From a bacterium (GTDB lineage: Bacteria; Verrucomicrobiota; Verrucomicrobiia; Limisphaerales; J093), in the NCBI GenBank assembly GCA_021780105.1, contig JAJXZJ010000021.1, positions 1-64,000 on the forward strand: DNA of 64,000 nucleotides, read 5' to 3'. Both the position numbers and the translations under genes were made by a program. A model generated the notes under the pieces. The model was given only the letters and a program-made list of their open reading frames with translations. It did no database searches and was not told the origin of the DNA. Positions 31,269 to 40,257 of the stretch are shown one piece after another; position 1 is the first letter of the stretch, and the number at the start of each line of letters is the position of its first letter.

Positions 31269-33569
31269 ATGTCTGTGCCGACCGCCAACTCCGCCGGCCT
31301 GATGGCGTTGTCCATCAAAGGCATGACCTGTCAGGGCTGCGTGCGCCGCGCCACCGACGCCATTCAAGGTGTCGCCGGTGTCGCGAGCGCCACGGTTGAA
31401 CTGTCGCCCGGTCGCGCCGCCGTGCGCTGGCAACCGGGCGCGATGCCGGACGCCGCCGCCGTCACCACCGCCGTCCAGCAGGCCGGTTTCAAAGCGAAAC
31501 TCGTCGCCGCCGCGGCCGACGACGCCTGTTCCTGCCATTCGTCCCAGACCGGGGCCGGCTGGTCGCTGCTGGAAGGCTGGCGGTTCAACGTGGTTTTCGG
31601 CGGCACGGTCACGGTTGCCTTGATGCTCGGCGAATGGGGCTTCGGCCTGGGCATGACGCGATGGTATCACTGGCTTGCGTTCGCGCTGACGCTGCCGGTG
31701 CAAGTAGTTTGCGGCGCGCGCTTTTACCGTGGCGCGTGGAACCAGCTCCGCGTGGGCGCCTCGAACATGGACACCCTCGTGTCGCTCGGCTCCACCACGG
31801 CGTTTGCCTACAGCGCGTGGGGGCTGTTCGCCGGCTGGACCACGCACCTCTACTTCATGGAAGCGGCCGCGATCATCACGCTGATCAGCACCGGCCACTG
31901 GGTGGAGGCCAAGGCTACCGAGCGCGCTGCCAGCTCGCTGCGTGCCTTGTTGGATCTGGCGCCACCCACCGCCCGTCGGCTCGACGCCGCCAGCGTGGAA
32001 ATGGAAGTTCCTGTCGCGCAACTCATCGTGAACGACCGCATCGCGCTCCGACCGGGCGACCGTGTGCCGACCGACGGTGAAGTCCTCGAAGGCCAGTCGG
32101 CGTTGGACGAAGCCATGCTCACCGGCGAATCGCTGCCGGTGGAGAAAACGCCCGGCGCGAAACTCTATGCCGGCACCGTGAATCAAAACGGCCGGCTGGT
32201 GGCGCGCGTCACCGCCACCGGCGAAGCCACGGCGCTGGCGCACATCATCGCCGTCGTCCAGCGCGCCCAGAACAGCCGCGCCGCCATCCAGAAACTGGGC
32301 GACCGCATCAGCAGCGTCTTCGTGCCCGTCGTGGTGCTGGTGGCACTGGCGACCGCTTTCTGGTGGGGTCTGGCGCCGGCTTCGGCGCGGGCTGTCAGCG
32401 CGGCGTTGCAGCCGTGGCTGTGGCCGGCGGTGGTACCCGCCACGCCGCTGGCGGCGGCGTTCATCCAGGCGGCGGCGATCTTGATCGTCGCCTGCCCGTG
32501 CGCGATGGGGCTGGCCACGCCGGCCGCGATCATGGCCGGCACGAACGCCGCCGCGCGCCGGGGAATCCTGATCCGCGACGCCGGCGCGTTGGAAAAAAGC
32601 GGCCGCATTACCGCCGTTGTCTTCGACAAAACCGGCACGCTGACGCAGGGAACGATCTCCGTAGCTGCCCAGCGCGACCTGCGTTCTGCCGCGAATTCGC
32701 AACCCACGATTGAAGCCCTCGCCGCCGCGCTCGCCGCGCCGTCGAATCACCCGTTGAGCCGCGCCATCGCACAAAATCAGCCCGCCACCGGCAAAACTGA
32801 GAAGACAACCGCCGCGCCGGCGGTGACGGAATGGCAGGAAATTCGCGGTCGCGGTGTGGAGGCAGGGTTCAATGGCACCACGCTGCGACTGGGTTCGTTG
32901 AGCTGGCTCGGCGAAGGCGGCGTGGCACTGGAAGCCGCCGGGCCGTTCCTCGCCGAATGGGTGACGCAGGGCGCCACGGTGCTGGGACTGGCGGCCGACC
33001 GGCAGTTGCTTGGCCTGTTCGCCTTGCGCGACACGCTGAAACCGAATTCGGCGGCGGTCGTGGCCCGGCTGACGCGCGCCGGCAAGGCGGTTTACCTCGT
33101 CACCGGCGACCAAACCGCCGTGGCGACGGCAATTGCCGGGTCCGTCGGCATTCCAGCCGCAAACGTTCTGGCGGAAATCCGGCCGGAGCAAAAGGCGGAC
33201 ATTGTGCGGCAGCTCCAGGAACGCGGCCAGCGGATTGCCTTCGTCGGCGACGGCATCAACGACGCGCCGGCGTTGGCGCAGGCGGATTTGGGCATTGCCG
33301 TCAGCCGCGCGAGTGACGTGGCGCGCGAGGCGGCGGACATCATTTTGCTGCGGTCGGACATCGAGGCGATTCCGGAGGCGCTGGGCCTGGCGCAGGCGAC
33401 GTTGCGGACGATCCGGCAGAATTTGTTCTGGGCGTTTTTCTACAACGCAGCGGCGGTGCCACTGGCTGCGCTGGGTTTTCTCAGTCCGGTGTTGAGCGCC
33501 GCGGCGATGGGATTTTCCGACCTCCTCGTCATCGGCAACGCCCTGCGGCTGCGCCGGTGGCGGTCATGA
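31269..33569 (+). CDS. copA: Heavy-metal (Cu-type) P1B ATPase
   Basis: GMTCQGC metal-binding domain, ILIVACPCAMGLATPAA, VFDKTGTLTQG, GDGINDAPALAQADLG. Confidence 0.93.
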   Translation: MSVPTANSAGLMALSIKGMTCQGCVRRATDAIQGVAGVASATVELSPGRAAVRWQPGAMPDAAAVTTAVQQAGFKAKLVAAAADDACSCHSSQTGAGWSLLEGWRFNVVFGGTVTVALMLGEWGFGLGMTRWYHWLAFALTLPVQVVCGARFYRGAWNQLRVGASNMDTLVSLGSTTAFAYSAWGLFAGWTTHLYFMEAAAIITLISTGHWVEAKATERAASSLRALLDLAPPTARRLDAASVEMEVPVAQLIVNDRIALRPGDRVPTDGEVLEGQSALDEAMLTGESLPVEKTPGAKLYAGTVNQNGRLVARVTATGEATALAHIIAVVQRAQNSRAAIQKLGDRISSVFVPVVVLVALATAFWWGLAPASARAVSAALQPWLWPAVVPATPLAAAFIQAAAILIVACPCAMGLATPAAIMAGTNAAARRGILIRDAGALEKSGRITAVVFDKTGTLTQGTISVAAQRDLRSAANSQPTIEALAAALAAPSNHPLSRAIAQNQPATGKTEKTTAAPAVTEWQEIRGRGVEAGFNGTTLRLGSLSWLGEGGVALEAAGPFLAEWVTQGATVLGLAADRQLLGLFALRDTLKPNSAAVVARLTRAGKAVYLVTGDQTAVATAIAGSVGIPAANVLAEIRPEQKADIVRQLQERGQRIAFVGDGINDAPALAQADLGIAVSRASDVAREAADIILLRSDIEAIPEALGLAQATLRTIRQNLFWAFFYNAAAVPLAALGFLSPVLSAAAMGFSDLLVIGNALRLRRWRS

Positions 33570-33584
33570 TGGCGGACGGCAGGT

Positions 33585-33812
33585 TCAGGACACGGACGAA
33601 GAACTGCAGCAGCACGCGCCGCCGGCTTTGCCGACGCCGAGTTTGCGGAGGATGTTTTCCGCCGGGCAAAAGCCGGTGAAGGCCGACTGGATGAGGTTGA
33701 GTCCGACGAAGACGCCCAACAGCAACCACCACTCGCTGACAAAGTGCCCCAAGGCGACGCTGATGAGCATCATGCAACCGGCGAGAATGCGGATGACGTT
33801 TTCCATTTTCAT
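33585..33812 (-). CDS. DUF2892 (YgaP-like) small membrane protein with C-terminal CCC
   Basis: MKMENVIRILAGCMMLISVALG...WWLLLGVFVGLNLIQSAFTGFCPAENILRKLG. Confidence 0.82.
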   Translation of the reverse strand: MKMENVIRILAGCMMLISVALGHFVSEWWLLLGVFVGLNLIQSAFTGFCPAENILRKLGVGKAGGACCCSSSSVS

Positions 33813-33840
33813 ACGTTCACAATACTTCAATGCCGACAGA

Positions 33841-33867
33841 GAGACAGCAGCGGGAGAAAGGTTACAA
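33841..33867 (-). promoter_or_regulatory. Putative ECF-type promoter upstream of DUF2892
   Basis: Minus strand TTGTAACCTTTCTCCCGCTGCTGTCTC; shared with 36432..36459 and 53132..53158. Confidence 0.5.
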
Positions 33868-33897
33868 TTTGCAGTCGGACAAATGCCGGAAATCAGT

Positions 33898-34443
33898 TCA
33901 CCTGGAGGTCAGGTTCGCCGGCGGCGGGTTCGTGCCGGCGAGTGCTTCCAACCGGCGTTGCAGCATGTCCGCGTCCTGAAAGCCGACGAGGTGGTCCACC
34001 AGCTTGCCGTCCTGGAAGAGAAGCAGCGTTGGAATCGCCTGAATGTCGAAGCGCCGGGCCAGCGCGGCCGCCTCGTCCAGGTTGATTTTGACAAACTTGA
34101 CCCGGCCGACGAACTGGCCGCCCAGCCTGTCCACCACGGGTGACAAAGCCCGGCACGGCCCGCACCAAGTGGCGTAAAAATCCACCAACACGGGCGTTTT
34201 GGATTGCGTGACCTGGGCGTCGAACTGGTCGGGGCTGATGCGCTGGACGTTGGCCGAGGAGGCGTTCATGGCCGCGGAACTGGTTCCGCCGGACATAAGG
34301 TAAAGCATGAGGCCCATCGCCGCGCCAAAGAATGCGCCGCGCCGCCACGAGGCCGTGAGCGGGCACGTGCCGGAGGAGCATCTGCCGAAGTAACCGATCA
34401 GCGCCCCCGCGCCGCCGCCGATGAGCAAGTGGAGAAGAAGCAT
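33898..34443 (-). CDS. DUF6132-like membrane domain fused to thioredoxin
   Basis: LIGGGAGALIGYFGRCSSGTCPLTASWRRGAFFGAAMGLMLY, then VDFYATWCGPCRALSPVVDRL. Confidence 0.87.
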   Translation of the reverse strand: MLLLHLLIGGGAGALIGYFGRCSSGTCPLTASWRRGAFFGAAMGLMLYLMSGGTSSAAMNASSANVQRISPDQFDAQVTQSKTPVLVDFYATWCGPCRALSPVVDRLGGQFVGRVKFVKINLDEAAALARRFDIQAIPTLLLFQDGKLVDHLVGFQDADMLQRRLEALAGTNPPPANLTSR

Positions 34444-34491
34444 GGTCGTGTCGCGATGACCCGCGCTGGCAGGCGGCCTTGGACCGGCGCG

Positions 34492-36156
34492 TCAGGGCGT
34501 CGGCAGCCTGGCCGGCGAGCGCGGGTCCACGCTGGCCCGGATGCCGCCGGTCAGGGATTGCACGCGCCAGCCGCGCTGGGCGAGCACGCGAGCCGCAAAA
34601 TAGGCGGTTTTGCCCAGCGCGCACACGGTGACCACCGGGCGCTGCGGATCAAGTTCGCTGGCGCGGGCGCGCAGTTCCGCCAGTGGAATGTTGATGACCC
34701 CGTCGCGCGGCAGCGGATGCTGCTTGACCAGCGCCGGCGGACGCACGTCGAGCACTTGCACGGCATGGTCATCGGGGAGTTGGTCCACCGGATCCACCAG
34801 GCCGTCGCGCGTGTTGGTGGCGGCGAAGCCGGCGAGGTTGACGATGTCCTTGGCCGCGCCGAACGGCGGGGCGTAGGCCAGTTCAAGCTGGGCAAGATCG
34901 TCAATCGTCAGTTCACCGGCGATGGCCGTGGCGAGCACGTCAAGGCGTTTGTCCACGCCGACAAAGCCGGTGGCCTGGGCACCGAGCACGCGGCCGGAAT
35001 CCGGTTCCCACAGCAGCTTGAGCATGATTGGCTTCGCGCCGGGGTAGTAGCCCGCGTGGTGGTTGTCGTTGACAGTGACGGTGCGGTAAGGACGGCCGGC
35101 GGCGCGCAGCCGTTTTTCCGACCATCCGGTGAGACCGGCGGCAACATCGAAGACGCGGACAATGGAGGTGCCGATGACGCCGGGGAACGGTTTGGTGCGC
35201 TCCGGATGGAAAATGTGATCGGCGACCAGGCGACCCTGGCGATTCGCGGGTCCGCCAAGCGGCACGGCGCACGGTTCGCCGGTGAGACGATCCGCCACCT
35301 CCACCGCGTCGCCTGCCGCGTAGATGTCCGGGTCGGAGGTCTGCATGAAGGCGTTGACGCGGATGTGCCCGCGGGCACCGAGCGCCAGTCCTGCGGCGCG
35401 CGCCAGAGCCGTGTCCGGCTGCACGCCCAGCGCCAGCACCACCAGTTCAGACGGAACGGTCCGGCCAGACTGAAGGCGGCACGTCAATTCCGCCCCGCCG
35501 GTAAAGCCCGCGATGCCGTCGCCGAGGATCAATTTGACGCCGTGCCGGCGCAGTTCGTCCTCCACGAGCAGGGACATCGGGCGGTCCAACGGGGGCAGAA
35601 CCTGGGCTTGCAGTTCAACCAGCGTGACGGTCTTGCCCAGCCGCACAAATTGCTCGGCCATTTCCAGGCCGATGTAGCCGGCACCGATGACCGCCACGCG
35701 TTGCGCGGAGCCGGCCGCGGCCTTGATGCGGTCCATGTCCGGCAACGACCGCAGGGTGAAGATGCGCTCGTCATCCACGCCGGGCAGGGCCGGCCGGATG
35801 GGTTTGGCGCCGGGGGCGAGCACCAGCTTGTCGTAGGGGAGCCACGTTTCCGTGCCGCTGTCGAGCGCGCGGACCTGGACGCGGTGGCCGGCGCGGTCAA
35901 CCGCGACCGCCTCGGTGTTGGGATGCACGTCCAACGCGAGCATGGACTTGAGCGTTTGCGGCGTTTGCACCGCGAGCGCGGCACGCTGGGTGATTTCGCC
36001 GCCAATGAAGTATGGCAGGCCGCAGTTGGCGAAGGAAACGTCGGGACCGCGTTCGACGAGGGTGATGTGGGCGGACTCGGACAGGCGGCGGGCGCGCGCG
36101 GCGGCGGAAGCGCCGGCGGCGACACCGCCCACGACAACGATACGGAGCGGGTTCAT
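34492..36156 (-). CDS. CoA-disulfide reductase/NADH-oxidase-like FAD protein with C-terminal rhodanese domain
   Basis: RIVVVGGVAAGASAAARARRL, VSFANCGLPYFIGGEI, IGAGYIGLEMAEQ; C-terminal VQVLDVRPP...VVTVCALGKTAYFAARVLAQRGW. Confidence 0.9.
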   Translation of the reverse strand: MNPLRIVVVGGVAAGASAAARARRLSESAHITLVERGPDVSFANCGLPYFIGGEITQRAALAVQTPQTLKSMLALDVHPNTEAVAVDRAGHRVQVRALDSGTETWLPYDKLVLAPGAKPIRPALPGVDDERIFTLRSLPDMDRIKAAAGSAQRVAVIGAGYIGLEMAEQFVRLGKTVTLVELQAQVLPPLDRPMSLLVEDELRRHGVKLILGDGIAGFTGGAELTCRLQSGRTVPSELVVLALGVQPDTALARAAGLALGARGHIRVNAFMQTSDPDIYAAGDAVEVADRLTGEPCAVPLGGPANRQGRLVADHIFHPERTKPFPGVIGTSIVRVFDVAAGLTGWSEKRLRAAGRPYRTVTVNDNHHAGYYPGAKPIMLKLLWEPDSGRVLGAQATGFVGVDKRLDVLATAIAGELTIDDLAQLELAYAPPFGAAKDIVNLAGFAATNTRDGLVDPVDQLPDDHAVQVLDVRPPALVKQHPLPRDGVINIPLAELRARASELDPQRPVVTVCALGKTAYFAARVLAQRGWRVQSLTGGIRASVDPRSPARLPTP

Positions 36157-36410
36157 TTCTCGGCGGGGACGCAGGGGTGGGTTTCGTTCCAACGCTGGCG
36201 CAGCGCCTGGTGAAGCCGCTGGCGAAAATTCACCGGCAAGTCATAGGGTTGGCCCGCCTTGTAGAGCGTGATGGTCTTGCGGATGTTATCCACGACCACC
36301 TGGCAGGGATTGCACCCGGCAAGATGCTTTTCGAACTCCTCGCAGATGCCGGGATCCACCGTGCCATCCACGTATTCGTTCATCGCTGCCAGCAGTTCTT
36401 CGCACTTCAT
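36153..36410 (-). CDS. zf-HC2 anti-sigma-factor-like zinc protein (soluble)
   Basis: MKCEELLAAMNEYVDG...EEFEKHLAGCNPCQVVV, H-x3-C-x2-C motif; 4-bp ATGA overlap with the downstream reductase. Confidence 0.85.
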   Translation of the reverse strand: MKCEELLAAMNEYVDGTVDPGICEEFEKHLAGCNPCQVVVDNIRKTITLYKAGQPYDLPVNFRQRLHQALRQRWNETHPCVPAEK

Positions 36411-36431
36411 ATTGTTTTCACCGTGTAAAAA

Positions 36432-36459
36432 GAGCCGGCACCGGCCCAAAAGGTTACAA
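36432..36459 (-). promoter_or_regulatory. Putative ECF-type promoter upstream of the anti-sigma gene
   Basis: Minus strand TTGTAACCTTTTGGGCCGGTGCCGGCTC. Confidence 0.5.
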
Positions 36460-36484
36460 ACCAAATGCGGCCGGCGACCGGGGG

Positions 36485-37774
36485 TCAGACCCCTTCGCCG
36501 AACAGATTCGCCAGCCGCGCGGCCAGTTTACGGCGGGCCACGGCGTAGGAAAAGTATTTCAGCCCAAGGTCGTAGTTGGTCCCGGCCCAATCCTCCCGCA
36601 AGTCCCGGTTCATCAGCAGCTCGCGGGTTTGCTCCACGGCGGCGCGCGTCACCAGTTGCTCGATTTCCACCGTCTTGAACCCCAGCGGGTCAATGTCGCG
36701 GGCATAGACGGCGTAGGTGTTGACGACCACCGGCTTGCGGAAATAGATCGCTTCGAGGAAGGCGTTGCCGAAGCCCTCGTAATGGCTGGGATACGTGACC
36801 AGATCCGCGTGCGGATACACGTCGAACAAGGTGTAGAGCTTGCGGCCGGCCGCGTCCACGCCGCGGGTTTCGGCCACGCGGTCGGCGATGAACCGCACGT
36901 CAATCTTCGCGTCCTCGATGCGGTCGCGGAGCATTTGCAGGTAGGCGCTGCCCTCGTCGCCGGCGGGGTGCGAGATCACGAGTTTGGCGCGCGGGTCGTT
37001 CAGGCGGCGGACCAACTCGATGGCGTGTTCGATACCCTTCCGCGCCACGACGCGGGTGGGTTGCAGGATGAACCAGTCGTCGTCGCGCAGGCCGATCTCG
37101 CGGCGCAGGTCTGCGTTGTATTGGTCCAGCGCCGGCGGGGGCGTTTCAAAATCCAGCACGTTGGGAATGATCTGCGAAGGAATACCGAGGCGGCGGGCGA
37201 GTTCCTTTTGGGCCATCGAGTTGATGACCACGTGTTCCATTCCGTAGAGCAGCGGCGGAAAGGCGGCTTGCAGGTAGTCGTTGACGGCGTTGAGCGTGAA
37301 CCGCTCGCGTTCCCACGCAAAGTCGTGGTGATGGGCGATGACCGGCAGCGTGGTTTCGGCGATCACCTCCGTCATGGCCAACCCCAGCGGGACATGCATG
37401 GGAATGGCCAGGATGTTTTCCGGAACGAGCACCTCGATGCCAAACATTTCGATGAAGCGATACAGCTCGTCCTTGAGCCGCTCCTTGAGGGATTGAACCT
37501 GGTTGGTCACCGACCGCGACCGCACCGGCACGCCGAAAATCCGGCGTTGCACGTCGAGCACCTCGGGGTGATTGAACGAGGCGAGCGGCGCGCTGTGGCT
37601 CGTCTCCGGCGGCGTGTCCAGCAGGCCGCCCATCCAATAACAAGAATGCCCCAGGCTCGCGAACACATGCGCCCATTTCCGGGCCTCCAGCGTCACGCCG
37701 TCCGTGCCGTGAAAGCGGGTGGAAATAAAACCGATGCGTTTGGGGGAGCCGGTGGAAAGAAAGCATACATTCAC
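36485..37774 (-). CDS. Glycosyltransferase (GT4-like)
   Basis: RIGFISTRFHGTDGVTLEARKWAHVFASLGHSCYW; YPSHYEGFGNAFLEAIYFRKPVVVN. Confidence 0.88.
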   Translation of the reverse strand: MNVCFLSTGSPKRIGFISTRFHGTDGVTLEARKWAHVFASLGHSCYWMGGLLDTPPETSHSAPLASFNHPEVLDVQRRIFGVPVRSRSVTNQVQSLKERLKDELYRFIEMFGIEVLVPENILAIPMHVPLGLAMTEVIAETTLPVIAHHHDFAWERERFTLNAVNDYLQAAFPPLLYGMEHVVINSMAQKELARRLGIPSQIIPNVLDFETPPPALDQYNADLRREIGLRDDDWFILQPTRVVARKGIEHAIELVRRLNDPRAKLVISHPAGDEGSAYLQMLRDRIEDAKIDVRFIADRVAETRGVDAAGRKLYTLFDVYPHADLVTYPSHYEGFGNAFLEAIYFRKPVVVNTYAVYARDIDPLGFKTVEIEQLVTRAAVEQTRELLMNRDLREDWAGTNYDLGLKYFSYAVARRKLAARLANLFGEGV

Positions 37775-37867
37775 GTCGCCAGTTTATTGAGAATCGCCCT
37801 CTGCACAACCGGCGCGTCGCCAAAACTTCCAGGTGGCAAAGGCCCGGCCGTGGCGGAGAATGACCTC

Positions 37868-39583
37868 ATGCCGCTGGGAACAAGCGAATTACTGGCTTCG
37901 ATTTACGGGACCGCCCCGGCCGCGGCGGTGTGGCCGCGCCTCCAGCAATTGCTGGCGAATTCGCCGCGGCCGGCCACCGGCGCGGCCGGCCCGCTCACGC
38001 AACGCGACGTGCTGTTGATCACCTACGGCGACCAGGTGCGCGCGCCCGGCGTGGCGCCGCTGCAAACGCTGGCGGACTTCTGCGAAGCCCATTTCCGCGG
38101 CGTGCTCAGCGGCGTTCACCTCCTGCCCTTCTACCCGTGGTCTTCAGACGATGGCTTCGCCGTGAAGGACTACTTCGCCGTGGACCCGGCGCTGGGCACC
38201 TGGGATAACATCCGCCGGCTGGGGCGGTCGTTCGATCTGATGTTCGACGGCGTGTTCAACCACCTTTCCACGCAAAGCGACTGGTTCCGGCGGTTCCTTG
38301 CCGATGAGCCGGCGTTCCGCAATTTCTTCGTGACAGTGGACGGCCATCCCGATCTCTCGCAGGTGGTGCGTCCGCGGGCCTTGCCGCTGTTGACGGGATT
38401 TTCCTCCGCCACCGGTCCGCGCCGCGTGTGGACCACGTTCAGCGCCGACCAGGCGGACTTGAATTTCAAAAATCCCGAGGTGCTGCTGCGCGTGGTCGAG
38501 GCGTTGCTGTTCTACGTGGCAAACGGGGCGCGTTTCATCCGCCTGGACGCCATCGCGTTTTTGTGGAAGGAACCCGGCACCTCCTGCCTGCACCTGCCGC
38601 CGACCCACCGCGTCGTCCAGCTCCTGCGCGCCGTGCTGGACGCGGCCGCGCCGGCGGTGCGGCTCGTCACGGAGACGAACGTCCCGCACGCCGACAACGT
38701 TTCGTATTTCGGCGACGGCACGAACGAGGCGCAACTGGTCTATAACTTCGCCCTGCCGCCGCTGGTGCTGCACGCGATCGCCACCGGCAACGCGGAAAAA
38801 CTCACCGGCTGGGCGCAGTCGCTCGCGCTGCCTTCGGATCGCGTCGCGTTGTTCAACTTCCTCGCCTCACACGACGGCATCGGCCTCAACCCGGCGCGCG
38901 GCATCCTGAGCGGCGCGAAGATTGACGCGCTGGTGCAGCGGGCGCTGGCGCACGGCGGCTTCGTTTCCTCCAAGGCCAATCCCGACGGCTCGCAAAGCCC
39001 GTATGAACTCAACGTCAGTTATTTCGACGCGCTCTCAGACCCCGCCGCCGCGGAGCCGCGGGAAATCCAGATCAATCGCTTCCTCGCCGCGCACGCCATC
39101 ATGCTCTCGCTCGCGGGCGTGCCGGGGGTTTACTTCCATTCGCTCGTCGGATCGCGTGGCGACCGCGCCGGCGCGGAAGCCAGCGGCCTCCCGCGCCGGA
39201 TCAACCGCCAGAAGCTCGACCGCGCCACGCTGGAGACCGAACTCGCCGACGCGGGTTCCCTGCGGGCAGGCGTCTTCAACGCCCTCCGGCAGCGGTTGCA
39301 ACTCCGCCAACACCACGCGGCGTTTCACCCGGCCGGCGGCCAGCGCGTGCTGGCGCCGGACCCGCGCGTGTTTGCCGTGTTGCGCTCCGCGCCCGACGGC
39401 AGCGAACGCGTGCTCTGCCTCCACAACGTAAGCGCGGAATCCGTTTACCTACCACTGCCGCTGGCGGACGCCACGGCCGCTGAGTGGAGCGAGTTGGGCG
39501 ACGAAGAGCGGCCGTCGCGGAAACTCATGGCACCGGCAATTTCCTTGTCGCCATATCAAGTCATTTGGGCGCGGGCGACGTGA
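37868..39583 (+). CDS. GH13_18-like sucrose/glucosylglycerate phosphorylase family
   Basis: LLPFYPWSSDDGFAVKDYFAVDPALGTW, DLMFDGVFNHLS, FIRLDAIAFLWKE, LVTETNVPH; GTG alternative start at 37850. Confidence 0.85.
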   Translation: MPLGTSELLASIYGTAPAAAVWPRLQQLLANSPRPATGAAGPLTQRDVLLITYGDQVRAPGVAPLQTLADFCEAHFRGVLSGVHLLPFYPWSSDDGFAVKDYFAVDPALGTWDNIRRLGRSFDLMFDGVFNHLSTQSDWFRRFLADEPAFRNFFVTVDGHPDLSQVVRPRALPLLTGFSSATGPRRVWTTFSADQADLNFKNPEVLLRVVEALLFYVANGARFIRLDAIAFLWKEPGTSCLHLPPTHRVVQLLRAVLDAAAPAVRLVTETNVPHADNVSYFGDGTNEAQLVYNFALPPLVLHAIATGNAEKLTGWAQSLALPSDRVALFNFLASHDGIGLNPARGILSGAKIDALVQRALAHGGFVSSKANPDGSQSPYELNVSYFDALSDPAAAEPREIQINRFLAAHAIMLSLAGVPGVYFHSLVGSRGDRAGAEASGLPRRINRQKLDRATLETELADAGSLRAGVFNALRQRLQLRQHHAAFHPAGGQRVLAPDPRVFAVLRSAPDGSERVLCLHNVSAESVYLPLPLADATAAEWSELGDEERPSRKLMAPAISLSPYQVIWARAT

Positions 39584-39613
39584 AACTGCCGGCCACGGCG
39601 CCGCCACGCCCCA

Positions 39614-40075
39614 TCATTTCTTCTCCGGCGGCAACGGCTGGTCGCGGCGCACGACGATGAACCACGATTCGTCGCCGTCTTTTTCGCCGCCGACGACACT
39701 GCACTGCGCGCCGGCGGTTTGTTTCTCGATGAGCGTGAGCCGGCCATGGCGGTAGATGCGGATGACGGTTTGCTCGGCGGTGACGCGCTCGACCTCGACC
39801 TCGCGTTCGGAGGACATGCGCCGGCGGGTTTTCTCGCCGGCCTTGAGGCACACGCTGTCGCGCTTCAGTTCCCAAAAATACTGCCACTTGAACACCGCAC
39901 GGAGTTTTTTGCTGAGTTTGGCTCCAATGGGTTTGGCTTCCGGCACGGGCGCCTTGTCCTCGTTGTTGCCCCGCACCAGTTGAAGGTAAAACGTGATGGG
40001 CTGCGTTTCCGCCGCGCGGGCGGCGGGCGGAGCGAACAGCAGGAAAGTCAGCAGCAGGAGGAACACTCGTTTCAT
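39614..40075 (-). CDS. Exported hypothetical protein
   Basis: Signal peptide MKRVFLLLLTFLLFAPPAARAAE followed by an intact frame. Confidence 0.65.
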   Translation of the reverse strand: MKRVFLLLLTFLLFAPPAARAAETQPITFYLQLVRGNNEDKAPVPEAKPIGAKLSKKLRAVFKWQYFWELKRDSVCLKAGEKTRRRMSSEREVEVERVTAEQTVIRIYRHGRLTLIEKQTAGAQCSVVGGEKDGDESWFIVVRRDQPLPPEKK

Positions 40076-40257
40076 GTCGGCACCACGATCAACCCGGCTC
40101 CTAAGACGCACGGTTCGCCCCGTGGCATTCAATCGAAACGGTGAATTCGCCGTTGCGCGGCACGGATGCGACCGGACTGGCCGGCGCGCGTATCCCGCCG
40201 ACGAACAATCCACTTGCGCCGGACGGGCGTGGCCGGAAGACTGGCGCGGTTGCGATC

